From Sialis fuliginosa (lineage: Eukaryota; Arthropoda; Insecta; Megaloptera; Sialidae), in NCBI GenBank assembly GCA_961205875.1, contig OY540810.1:17422001-17486000 (forward strand): 64,000 bases of DNA. Direction: 5' to 3'. The stretch's first letter is position 1. Each line of letters begins with the position of its first letter. The position numbers and the translations under genes are program-made. Below the pieces are notes generated by a model. It made no database searches. It was not told the DNA's origin and worked only from the letters and a program-made list of their open reading frames with translations. Positions 34,358 through 46,050 of the stretch are shown here, in pieces.

Positions 34358-34624
34358 AAATTTATATAATGTATATATACAGGATGTCCAAGATAAGCGC
34401 GAAATATATGGAGATATCATAAACGATAAGAAATATAGATTTGGTTAAATGCGATGAATTATTTGTAAGGAAGGAGTGAGTATTACTACATCAAAAAATA
34501 TTAATAATTTTATATGGTTTAGGCGGTATACCCAAAAAACTGAATTTCATTAAATGGCTATAATTTTTTTGTCAAATAGATAGGTACTTTTTGTTTGCGG
34601 TTTCTTGAAGCAGTTTTTTGTGTA
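34358..34624. other. Non-coding spacer with a transposon-end-like motif
   Basis: Contains TATACAGGATGTCCAAGATA at about 34376-34395, close to the CAGGATGTCTAAATAA tip of the element at 48394. I found no matching right end here, so it may be a solo or truncated terminus. Confidence 0.35.
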
Positions 34625-35909
34625 TATGAGCCGTTGATTTTGAAAGTGGCCTAACTCCATTTATGTTTAAAATGAGATATTAAAGAGTTTGCGTTTCAAT
34701 AAAATTAAAAATATACGTGTAAAATATCAATGTGCCACATTGATTAAGTGTCTCTAAGGGACTTAAATTTATAATTACTATTAAAATAACCCCAATTATT
34801 AATATAATAATATGTGTTTTTTTTACCACAAATGAAGTTAGGCCACTTTCAAAATCAACAATTACGTTTGTTATTAATTTAAAAGAACTCAACTCCATTT
34901 GTAGTTAGTTAAAATGCTAAAACACTCATTTTAATTTATATTATTTCTTTATAACTCTTAAAAAAATTATACAATTCAGGAAATCTAAGTATGTATACAG
35001 GTGATTTTTAAGTCTCGAGATTTTTTAATATCTGGAAAACTATGGATTTTTAGGGAAAATATTTGGTACAAAAGTTTCAGGATTTAGAGGGGCAAAATCA
35101 ATGGAGTTAACAATTTTGACCTTGAGTGGAAGTTTGAAGGTCATTTTGGGGTCAACAATTTTTTTTCAAAGGAAATATATTTATTTTTTTGAAGATTCGT
35201 ATTTTTAAGAAAAAAAGAAATAACTTTTGTCTGAAAAGTTTTATAAAAAATTTAAATTTTAACATATTTTTTAAATTTTGTAACATTAAAAAAAAACTTT
35301 TTGCTATAAAAATTTATGAAATTATAAAAAAATATATTTTTTTAACTGCATTTTTCCTCAAACATTTAAGATAATAATTTCAAAATTTTTGAACACAGAA
35401 AAATTTTTTGATGTAAAAAAAATTTTAAAATTACGTTAAAATTGAAATTTTTAAAAAAACTTTTCAAACAACAGTTATTTCGATTTTTTTGCAAAATACA
35501 AATCTGCAAAAAAATAACTAAGTTTCTATTTAAAAAAAATTTGCTGACCCCAAAATGACCTTAAAACCTCCACTCAAGGTCAAAATTGTTAACTTTATTG
35601 GGTTTGCCCCGCCAAATCCTAAAACTTTTGTACCAAACATTTTTCATAGAAAGCTTTCGTTTTCCAGCTATTGTGATAAATAAAACAACATTATTAATAA
35701 TGAAGTGGAGTTAGGCCACTTTCAAAATAAACTTTTTAACTTGAAATTAATTGTGAAAATTAATGTGTTCAAAAAATTTTTTTCCTTTGAATATATTTAA
35801 CCAAATATTGTTTTTTATGATAGTTTACTTCTAATTATACACGTTACTACAGTCAACAAAAAAAATTTGAAAAATGGAGTTAGGCCACTTTCAAAATCAA
35901 CGGCTCATA
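34625..35909. mobile_element. Hairpin TIR element, TA-flanked (1.3 kb)
   Basis: About 38 bp at the left (TATGAGCCGTTGATTTTGAA then AGTGGCCTAACTCCAT) is exactly inverted at the right end, with TA on each side. Two further copies of GTTAGGCCACTTTCAAAAT lie inside at about 34845 and 35710. A second, inner inverted pair (about 35060-35165 versus 35540-35650: TTGACCTTGAGTGGA versus TCCACTCAAGGTCAA) makes most of the element a hairpin. No credible ORF; small frames are low-complexity Phe/Lys runs. Confidence 0.7.
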
Positions 35910-35911
35910 TA

Positions 35912-36243
35912 ATTGATTAATATTTAAAATTTTTATATAGTGATATAATTTTTTTTTAAATAGTAGTGACTAGTTTCTGAGTAACAAGCCCTAATGTTGG
36001 TTTTTCTTATAGGCCACTATATTGGCTATAGCATATTTGACGTATTTTTTACTCTACTTTACAACGATATGTAACATGTCATCATACTTATTAAGTATCG
36101 AAGAAAAGTTAGAACATTTTTTTTGTAATAGTTTATTGTTTTCAATTTTTCATTTGTTATTGTGATTTTTGTTTAACAATTTTTGTTTTTCATGGGCTAC
36201 TTAAATTATTATATTAATATTAATACACTTTAGTATATACATA
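35912..36243. other. AT-rich spacer
   Basis: No gene or repeat recognised between the hairpin element and the Helitron array. Confidence 0.3.
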
Positions 36244-36271
36244 TCCCACTATTATATAAACTGTGAGTATA
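36244..36271 (+). mobile_element. Probable 5' end of Helitron-like copy 2, split by copy 1
   Basis: TCCCACTATTATATAAACTG, preceded by A, resembles the 5' end of the copy at 42077 (TCACACTATAATATAAACCC). It stops in TA-rich sequence exactly where copy 1 begins. The rest of such an element would be 37960-38976, making copy 1 a nested insertion. This is an inference from modest similarity. Confidence 0.45.
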
Positions 36272-37959
36272 TCTACACTATAATATAAACGTGCAATATA
36301 TATATATATATATCCGCATTTCACTATGTCTTTATAGACTCGACTCTTGCTGAACCGATTTGCGTCATTTTTTTTTTGTTATGTAGCTTCATTTATTATC
36401 CAGTCAATAGGCTAGATTTCATTTCTTAGATATGAAAGGTTTCTGAGTTATGATTTTTTTTCTAGGGCAAGATGTGAAAATTTTCGTTAAAATTAAATTT
36501 TAAGGTAAAAACCATAGGCTTTTTTTTTCTAATCCGACGCTTTGATTGGTTGAAAATGACGTCAGATCTGTCAGATTTTTTTGACAGATGACAGCGACTG
36601 TTCTAGAACGTTTTCCATCCTTTTCTAATAGGAGTGAGAAAAGCCGTGTTACGTCTGATTGGTCGAAAGTGACATGACGTATCTGTCAGAAATCACGTGG
36701 TGTTTGACACATGACAGATGTCAAATTTTTGACGTTTGTAAAAAAAATTATTTTTATTAAAATTATTGAAAATTTCAGAAAATGCGAAAATAACGTCAGG
36801 AGCGTATCAAAAAAATAAAATAAGGTCAGGAAACTGGAAACTGTCACATTTCTAATAAAATTGTATAAAAATATAATTTGTAATCGTATTGATGCAATTT
36901 ATCCAAAAGTTCACATTTAAAAATAATTAAGCCAGGGGCGGGTGTCATAATAAATATATGAATTTTTTTACACATGGGAGCTGTCAAATTTCGTAACATT
37001 TGTAAAAACATCAAATTTTTTTTAATTGTTCAATAATTAAAAATTTCAGAAAAAAATGAAAATAATAAATAGATCATGAGCGTATAAAAAAATTTTACTA
37101 TGATCATTTCTAATAAAATTTTATTTATTGATTTATTATTTTTTAGAAATTGTGAGATTGATATAACATTATCTAAAAATTTATATTGAAAAATAATAGT
37201 CAGGAGCGTCGCATAAAAAATATTTAAAAATTTTATTTTTCAATCATGATGTAAAAAATTGATTTTGTTTGAAATTGAACAAAAATGAAAAAGTTTAGAA
37301 ATATATAAAAATAATAAATGAGTCAAAAATTTGCATTAACTATTTTGTTATACAATTTTACAAAAAAATAGTTTTTAATCATTCGGTTGTTGTGAAATTG
37401 ATGTTATTTACCCAAAAATTTATATTTTATAATAATAAAGTCAGGGGTGTGGTCTTAAAAAAAATGTATTTGGTATTTTCTCATAAGATTGTATAAATAA
37501 CATAAAATAAAGATCGTAATAAAAAAATTTAACCTAATAAATAACATCGAAAATGCTTCAACGTATTGAATAGGTTCAACGGAAAACAATGTGAAAATTG
37601 ATATTCGCAATGATTTATTGGTAATTTTTTTAGAGTATCAAAATTTAATAAGGGTATAAAATAAACAAACGAGGGTCGCAGCCGAAGGCTGAGACCAGAG
37701 TACGTTTGAGGTTATGGTGGTTTGTACATGTAAATAGTAATATTAATGGAAAAGTAATAATGATAAATGATTATCCCCGCCAAATTCAAGAATTATTTAC
37801 TTATCAGCATTTGAAACAATTACAGTGAAATATTTTATGAAAATTTGATAGGACGAAAGTTAATATAAAATAATAATTTATATTTTATCAATCAATATTT
37901 TATCAAATGTGGCACGATTTGGGGTTGGGGCGCGTAGCGCCCAGGGGCAAAGCCCCTAG
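36272..37959 (+). mobile_element. Non-autonomous Helitron-like element, copy 1 (family A, 1688 bp)
   Basis: Starts TCTACACTATAATATAAACG after an A and ends CTAG before a T. The 3' end carries two adjacent hairpins, GGGCGC-GTA-GCGCCC and GGGGC-AAA-GCCCC, the second abutting CTAG. There is no target duplication and no Rep/helicase frame. The interior has several TGACGT and CTGTCA motifs. By eye it is identical to copy 3 (38977-40660) apart from the length of a TA run near the start. Confidence 0.82.
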
Positions 37960-38976
37960 TTTATATATATATTTGTATGTCTGTCCGGTAGCAATCAATT
38001 TATAGCCCGTTAAACCTTTCACTGGATTTTTTTCAAACTTTGCCTGTTTTTAGATTCGTCCTTGATGCAGTTAACAGGCGTATATTCTTATGCAAAACTA
38101 CAATAGTTTCTGTGATGTGTATTTTTTTCCGAGACACGTCATGTAAAATTGGCACAAAATTTTGCTTTCTGACGTTTAATTTGAAATTTAAGAGTTTCGA
38201 CACTCGGCTTTTGTTTTTGGAATTCTTAGAATTTCGTCGCTGTGATTGGTCAAAAATTGACATTTCGTATGAATTTTAAACACTCCACGTGGATTTGATA
38301 TTTGCCTGTCATAAACAGCTGTTTTTTATTTGAAATACGTCAGGGGCCTGTACAGAAATGTGTCAAATTGGTACATTCCAATTAAATTGTTTATAAATGA
38401 AAATTTTAACCAAAATTGGTTAGTATATTGATGTAATTAGTATAATTTATATTTAATAAGAATTACGTCAGAAGCGTGGTTACAAGAACATTTTTTATTG
38501 CTTTTTTTGATATAATTGTATTAAAATGAAACAGTTATTTTAGTGATGTAATTTACCCAAAAATGAATATTTATTAACAATTAAGTCAGGTGCGGTGTAG
38601 TAAAAAATATTTTAAATTGTTATTTTTTAAGAGTTGTATAATAAACAATTGTGAAAATCATTTGATAGTTCAAATATGTAATATGTGTATGTATAAATTA
38701 CGATGTATACAAGGGTCGCAGACCCGAGTAAGTCTGAGGTTAGGGTGATTTGTACATGTAAATAGTAACATTACTGGAAATGTAATAATGATAAATGATT
38801 ATCACAGCCAAATTCAAGAATTATTTACTTATCAGCATTTAAAACAATTACAGTGAAATATTTTATGAAAATTTGATAAGACAAAAGTTAATATAAAAAA
38901 ATAATTTATATTTTATCAATCAAATGTGGCGCGATAAGGGGTTGGGGCGCGAAGCGCCCAGGGGCAAAGCTCCTAG
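37960..38976 (+). mobile_element. Helitron-like copy 2 (family B, 3' portion)
   Basis: Begins within a TATATA run (TTATATATATATTTGTATGT), continues GTCTGTCCGGTAGCAATCAA, and ends with the same double hairpin plus CTAG (one arm mutated: GGGGCAAAGCTCCTAG). About 400 bp of interior present in copy 4 is missing here. Overlapping small frames at 38033-38279 are not genes. Confidence 0.75.
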
Positions 38977-40660
38977 TCTACACTATAATATAAACGTGCA
39001 ATATATATATATATCCGCATTTCACTATGTCTTTATAGACTCGACTCTTGCTGAACCGATTTGCGTCATTTTTTTTTTGTTATGTAGCTTCATTTATTAT
39101 CCAGTCAATAGGCTAGATTTCATTTCTTAGATATGAAAGGTTTCTGAGTTATGATTTTTTTTCTAGGGCAAGATGTGAAAATTTTCGTTAAAATTAAATT
39201 TTAAGGTAAAAACCATAGGCTTTTTTTTTCTAATCCGACGCTTTGATTGGTTGAAAATGACGTCAGATCTGTCAGATTTTTTTGACAGATGACAGCGACT
39301 GTTCTAGAACGTTTTCCATCCTTTTCTAATAGGAGTGAGAAAAGCCGTGTTACGTCTGATTGGTCGAAAGTGACATGACGTATCTGTCAGAAATCACGTG
39401 GTGTTTGACACATGACAGATGTCAAATTTTTGACGTTTGTAAAAAAAATTATTTTTATTAAAATTATTGAAAATTTCAGAAAATGCGAAAATAACGTCAG
39501 GAGCGTATCAAAAAAATAAAATAAGGTCAGGAAACTGGAAACTGTCACATTTCTAATAAAATTGTATAAAAATATAATTTGTAATCGTATTGATGCAATT
39601 TATCCAAAAGTTCACATTTAAAAATAATTAAGCCAGGGGCGGGTGTCATAATAAATATATGAATTTTTTTACACATGGGAGCTGTCAAATTTCGTAACAT
39701 TTGTAAAAACATCAAATTTTTTTTAATTGTTCAATAATTAAAAATTTCAGAAAAAAATGAAAATAATAAATAGATCATGAGCGTATAAAAAAATTTTACT
39801 ATGATCATTTCTAATAAAATTTTATTTATTGATTTATTATTTTTTAGAAATTGTGAGATTGATATAACATTATCTAAAAATTTATATTGAAAAATAATAG
39901 TCAGGAGCGTCGCATAAAAAATATTTAAAAATTTTATTTTTCAATCATGATGTAAAAAATTGATTTTGTTTGAAATTGAACAAAAATGAAAAAGTTTAGA
40001 AATATATAAAAATAATAAATGAGTCAAAAATTTGCATTAACTATTTTGTTATACAATTTTACAAAAAAATAGTTTTTAATCATTCGGTTGTTGTGAAATT
40101 GATGTTATTTACCCAAAAATTTATATTTTATAATAATAAAGTCAGGGGTGTGGTCTTAAAAAAAATGTATTTGGTATTTTCTCATAAGATTGTATAAATA
40201 ACATAAAATAAAGATCGTAATAAAAAAATTTAACCTAATAAATAACATCGAAAATGCTTCAACGTATTGAATAGGTTCAACGGAAAACAATGTGAAAATT
40301 GATATTCGCAATGATTTATTGGTAATTTTTTTAGAGTATCAAAATTTAATAAGGGTATAAAATAAACAAACGAGGGTCGCAGCCGAAGGCTGAGACCAGA
40401 GTACGTTTGAGGTTATGGTGGTTTGTACATGTAAATAGTAATATTAATGGAAAAGTAATAATGATAAATGATTATCCCCGCCAAATTCAAGAATTATTTA
40501 CTTATCAGCATTTGAAACAATTACAGTGAAATATTTTATGAAAATTTGATAGGACGAAAGTTAATATAAAATAATAATTTATATTTTATCAATCAATATT
40601 TTATCAAATGTGGCACGATTTGGGGTTGGGGCGCGTAGCGCCCAGGGGCAAAGCCCCTAG
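38977..40660 (+). mobile_element. Helitron-like copy 3 (family A, 1684 bp)
   Basis: Starts TCTACACTATAATATAAACG immediately after the CTAG of copy 2 and ends in the double hairpin plus CTAG. Its sequence equals copy 1 wherever I compared, except for the TA-run length. The 5' flank is G (the end of CTAG), not the A expected for an ordinary A|T insertion. Confidence 0.8.
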
Positions 40661-42076
40661 TTTATATATATATTTGTATGTCTGTCCGGTAGCAATCAAT
40701 TTATAGCCCGTTAAACCTTTCACTGAATTTTTTTCATACTTTGCCTGTTTTTAGATTCGTCCTTGATGCAGTTAACAGGCTTATATTCTTATGCAAAACT
40801 ACAATAGTTTCTGTGATGTGTTTTTTTTTCCGAGAAACGACATGTAAAATTGGCACAAAATTTTGCTTTCTGACGTTTAATTTGAAATTTAGCAGTTTCG
40901 ACACTAGGCTTTTGTTTTTGGAATTCTTAGAATTTCGTCGCTATGATTGGTTGAAAATGGGCATTTAGTATGAATTTTAAACACTCCACGTGGACTTGAT
41001 ATTTGCCTGTCATAAACAGCTGTTTTTTATTTGAAATACGTCAGGGGCGTGTACAGAAATGTGTCAAATTGGTACATTACAATTAAATTGTTTATAAATG
41101 AAAATTTTCACCAAAATTGGTTAGTATATTGATGTAATTAGTATAATAATTTATATTTAATACGAATTACGTCAGGAGCGTGGTTACAAGAACATTTTTT
41201 ATTGCTTTTTTTGATATAATTGTATTAAAATGAAAAAGTTATATTAGTCATGGGGATTGATGTAATTTGCCCAAAAATTAATATTTATTAACAATAAAGT
41301 CAGGTGCGGCGTAGTAAAAAATATTTTAAATTGTTATTTTTTAAGAGTTGTATAATAAACAATTTTGAAAATCATTTGATAGTTCAAATATGTAATGTAT
41401 CAAACAATTTATACTAAATAATAATAAAGACAGGGGTGGAGTATTAAATGGAAACACCAATGAGATATGTTGAAAAATTGATTTTTTGCGATTTTTTAAA
41501 TTTATTTAATTAATTCTTTTAGTATTGTCAGTGGCATCGCATTATAAAATACTTAAAATTGCTATTTTTTAATCGTGACGAAAAAAAATATGATTTGATT
41601 GAAATTGAACAAAAGTTAAAAACTTATAAAAATTTATAAAAATAATAAAGTCAGTCAGGAGTGTGGTCTTGAAAATTGCTTCAACGCATTCTTTGAATAT
41701 GTTGTATGCAAAAAAGTATTGATATTCACAATGATTTTTTGGTAATTTCTTAAAGGTATTATCAAAATTAATGGTAAAGGTATAAATTACGATTTATACG
41801 AGGGTCGCAGCCGAAGGCTGAGACCCAAGTACGTCTGAGGTTAGGGTGATTTGTACATGTAAATAGTAACATTACTGGAAATGTAATAATGATAAATGAT
41901 TATCACAGCCAAATTCAAGAATTATTTACTTATCAGCATTTAAAACAATTACAGTGAAATATTTTATGAAAATTTGATAGACAAAAGTTAATATAAAAAA
42001 ATAATTTATATTTTATCAATCAAATGTGGCGCGATAAGGAGTAGGGGCGCGAAGCGCCCAGGGGCAAAGCCCCTAG
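40661..42076 (+). mobile_element. Helitron-like copy 4 (family B, 5' truncated)
   Basis: Begins TTTATATATATATTTGTATG directly after copy 3, as copy 2 does after copy 1, and ends CTAG with the double hairpin. It differs from copy 2 by scattered substitutions and retains an interior segment of about 400 bp that copy 2 lacks (about 41395-41790). No coding capacity. Confidence 0.75.
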
Positions 42077-42100
42077 TCACACTATAATATAAACCCTAAC

Positions 42101-42137
<37 letters not shown>

Positions 42138-43682
42138 TGCATGTTTGCACGTCTGTCCGGCGACAATCAATTTATAGCCCGTTAAACCTTTCACTGGATT
42201 TTTTTCATACTTTGCCTGTTTTTAGATTCGTCCTTCATGTAATGGATAATTATTTTATTCAAAATATTTCTATTTTCCGTGATATGTATTTTTATGCGAG
42301 ACACTACATGTAAAATTTACACGAAATTTTGCTATCTGACGTTTAGTTTGAAATTTAAGAGTTTCGACACTCGGCTTTTGTTTTTGGAATTCTTAGAATT
42401 TCGTCGCTGTGATTGGTCAAAAATTGACATTTCGTATGAATTTTAAACACTCCACGTGGACTTGATATTTGCCTGTCATAAACAACTGTTTTTTATTTGA
42501 AATACGTCAGGGGCGTGTACAGAAATGTGTCAAATTGGTACATTCCAATTAAATTGTATATAAATGAAAATTTTAACCAAAATTGGTTGGTGTATTGATC
42601 TAATTAGTATAATAATTTATATTTAATATCAAAACGTTTATATTTAATAAGAATTACGTCAGGAGCGTGGTTACAAGAATATTTTTTATTGATTTTTTCT
42701 GATATAATTGTATTAAAATGAAACGGTTATTTTAGAGATTTGGTTGTTGTGGGGATTGATGTAATTTGCCCAAAAATTTATATTTATTAACAATTAAGTC
42801 AGGTGCGCAATGTAAAAAATATTTTAAATTGTTATTTTTTAAGAGTTTCATAATAAACATTTTTGAAAATCATTTGGTGGTTCAAAGATATATGTAATGT
42901 ATCGAACAATTTATATTAAATAATAATAAAGACAGGGCTGGAGTATTAAGGGGAAACACCAGATATGTTGAAAAATTAATGATTTTTGCGATTTTTTAAA
43001 TTTATTTAATAAATTCTTTTAGTATTGTCAGTGGCACCGCATTAAAAAATATTTAAAATTGCTATTTTTTAATCGTGACGAAAAAAATTGATTTGATTGA
43101 AATTGAACAAAAGTTAACAGCTTGAGACATTTATAAAAATAATAAATATGTTAAAGCCAGGGTCGTGGTCTTGAAAATTTTTTTTTGCTATTTTTTCATA
43201 AAATTGCGTAAACATAAAACAAAAATCGTAATAAGATAATTTAACCTAATAAATAACATCGAAAATGCTTTAACGCATTCTTTGAATATGTTGTATGCCA
43301 AAAAATGTGGAAACTGATATTCACAATGATTTTTTGATAATTTCTCAAAGGCATTATTAAAATTAATGGTAAAGGTATAAATTACGATGGATACGAGGGT
43401 CGCAGCCGAAGACTGAGACCCGAGTACGTTTGAGGTTAGGGGGATTTTTACATGTAAATTGTAATATTACTTGAAAAGTAATAATGATAAATGATTACCC
43501 CCGCCAATTTCAAGAATTATTTATTTATCAGCATTTAAAACAATTACAGTGAAATATTTTATGAAAATTTGATAGACAAAAGTTAATATAAAAAAATAAT
43601 TTATATTTTATCAATTGATATTTTATTAAATGTGGCGCGATAAGGGGTTGGGGCGCGTAGCGCCCAGGGGCAAAGCCCCTAG
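42077..43682 (+). mobile_element. Helitron-like copy 5 (family B, full length, 1606 bp)
   Basis: Starts TCACACTATAATATAAACCC directly after the CTAG of copy 4, includes a long TA run, and ends in the same double hairpin plus CTAG. It is the only B copy here with an uninterrupted 5' end and serves as the reference for the truncated copies 2 and 4. Confidence 0.8.
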
Positions 43683-44564
43683 TCCTTAATATATATAAAG
43701 CTCAACGTCTCTCTGTCTGTCTGTCTGTCTGTCCGTTAGTTACCTTATCATTCGAGAACCACTTATCCGATTTACGTGTTTTTTTTTTAATTCATAGGTA
43801 CGTTCTCTGGCCAGGTTATAGGCTATATTTTTTTACGTTAGGTAACATAACAACTAAGCAGTGACGATAATAGTAAATCAAGTCGGAAAAAATTTTGCCG
43901 TCGACGCGCTGTTTTGTAATACGCTGCCTAAACCGTTCAATATAGAACAAAATAATGTATTAAAGAATTGTGCAGAATCAAAAGTTCTACAATTAAGTCC
44001 GCGACACCATATGTCTAACTTTTATATTTAAGCCACAATTACTGCTTTTATGTTACTAAGAAAACATAAAATATTTGGGTTCTGTTTACGTGGACTTATG
44101 ACATGCAAAACATTAATCCTTATCGAAATAAATGATTTCATTGTCATAAGTACTTAATGTAGATATAATTTGCCATTTACAGCATCCAATTTGGTCGTAT
44201 AGTTTAGAAAATATCGAAATATATGTTATACGGGAAAATATTATTCGTGCGATGGTGACCCGTGTATGGCGATGGAACGTACCAACTAGAAGCGCAGGGC
44301 AGAGGGAAGGGAACAGGCCGGTAATTCTTTTGATTGTCAATTGTTTATTTTGTTTTCAATAATTAACTTTTAAATTTAAATAGAAAAAAAATTATTTATA
44401 CTTTTTGTTCTGATTCGTTTTTGTTAGGTAGGTAATTTAAGTGTTATTTGGTTTTTATTACATTAATAACTAATCGTGTTTGTAATTAATTCAACTATAT
44501 ATTTTTTAAAACCTAAACAATAATTCCGTAGTTCACGCGAGCGAAGCCGCGTGGGCCCAGCTAG
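43683..44564 (+). mobile_element. Helitron-like copy 6 (family C, 882 bp)
   Basis: Starts TCCTTAATATATATAAAGCT directly after the CTAG of copy 5 and ends GGGCCCAGCTAG followed by T. The 3' hairpin has CACGCG and CGCGTG arms. It is a different family from copies 1-5 and matches the inverted copy at 12111-13003. An open frame at 44113-44340 on the minus strand lies inside it and is not credible. Confidence 0.82.
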
Positions 44565-45063
44565 TATTATATAATACTAGTATACTACGTAGTAAATGGC
44601 GTGGACGACAATTCACATACAATAATACACTTTAATAAATTTATTAAAGTGTCTCTATTCACATACAGGACATACAGTATGTGATAATTCGTATGTCATA
44701 AAAGTAACAGTTTTTGGCATTTAAAAAAAATACAAATAAGTAATATAACATAAACATACGAATTCACAGTTATGTATAAGTTAGATTATTGACTAACGCG
44801 CATAGAAAACAATACAATGAAATTATTTCGCAATGTTTGTTTAAAAAATTTGAACTATAAACTGATATGTGATTGGTTGCCGGTTAAAGTTTATATAATT
44901 AATTGTTTTAATGATTAAAGTTAGGTATTTGACGCTACGGGCACATTGCGACAGTGACGAGGCGTGAAATTTTTACTAACTGAAGCATATTTGTTGTTGG
45001 AATGTAGATATATAAACTTATTTAACATTTAAGCACTTAACCTGGTTTTCGGAAGTAAAGGCC
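44565..45063. other. Spacer with small palindromes and a hAT-end fragment
   Basis: The last four bases of copy 6 open a perfect 20-bp palindrome (44561-44580, CTAGTATTAT and its complement), and a perfect 26-bp palindrome lies at 44627-44652 (arms ACACTTTAATAAA). At about 44954-44977 CAGTGACGAGGCGTGAAATT matches the terminus of the hAT element at 8946-10017. No gene. Confidence 0.45.
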
Positions 45064-46050
45064 TTTTTAGGTTTCCGTAGAAAACTAGGAAACCTTATAG
45101 TTTCGCTATGTCCGTCCGTCCTCAAAAATTTTTAGCCGATTAAGATGAAATTTGGTATACAGACGAAGACTGATAACCCAAAAACAGAAATGATAATATT
45201 TTTGAAAAAAAAATTTTTTTGGACCCCCTTTCCATAGACTGAAAAGTATTTTCAAAAAAAAATTTTCACTTAATCCATTAAGTGGGGAGTATTTAGATAG
45301 GTCTCCTAAAATGCAATAAAAAATGCAATATGACATTTTGATTTTAACCCTTCAGTCACGATATAATTGCGTTCAAAGTCGTGATAAAAGCATCCCCCCC
45401 CCTTAATTTCTAAACTATCTTTTCAAAAAATCTGAAAAAAATTTAGAATGTAGCTTTTAATTAGTACTTTCACTGAAAATTATAACGAACACTGTCAAAA
45501 TTATTTTGGACCCCCCTCCCATAGACTGAAAAATGAACTCACATTTTTTTTTCACTTAACCCATTGAGTAGGATGTCATATAGGTCTCCCAAAATGCAAC
45601 AAAACTTGTTAAATGATCTTTTGATTTTAACCCTTCAGTCACGATATATTTGCATTTAAATGTCGTTATCAGAGCGTCCCCCCCACCCTAATTTCTAAAC
45701 TATCTATTCAAAAAATCTGAAAAAAATTCAGAATGTAGCTTTGAGTTAGTACTTTCACTGAAAATTATAACGAACACTGTCAAAATTATTTTGGACCCCC
45801 TCCCATAGACTGAAAATTGTTCTCAAATTTTTTTTCACTTAACCCATTGAGTGGGGTATCTTTAGATAGGTCTCCTAAAATGCAACAAAAATGTTATATG
45901 ACCTTTTGATTTTAACCCTTCAGTCACGATATATTTGCATTTAAATGTAATTATCAGAGCGTCCGTTGAAATAATTCTTGTTTATAAATCGTAATGACTA
46001 CGGAAACCTATCATGTGCGTGCCCAACACGCACTTGGCCATTTTATTTGA
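45064..46050 (-). mobile_element. Second copy of the tandem-repeat TIR element, reversed
   Basis: Starts TTTTTAGGTTTCCGTAGAAA and ends GACTACGGAAACCTATCATG then GTGCGTGCCCAACACGCAC, the inverse of 18222-19516. It has three of the about 290-bp units (GTCGTTATCAGAGCGTCC or variants), whereas the other copy has four. The lone frame at 45106-45336 is the complement of the text at 19340-19520 and is not a gene. Confidence 0.75.

Noticed and set aside
38033..38279. Frames of 76-79 codons in Helitron-like copies (also 40741-40968)
   Set aside because: Same non-coding Helitron interior read in either strand; no Rep or helicase motifs.
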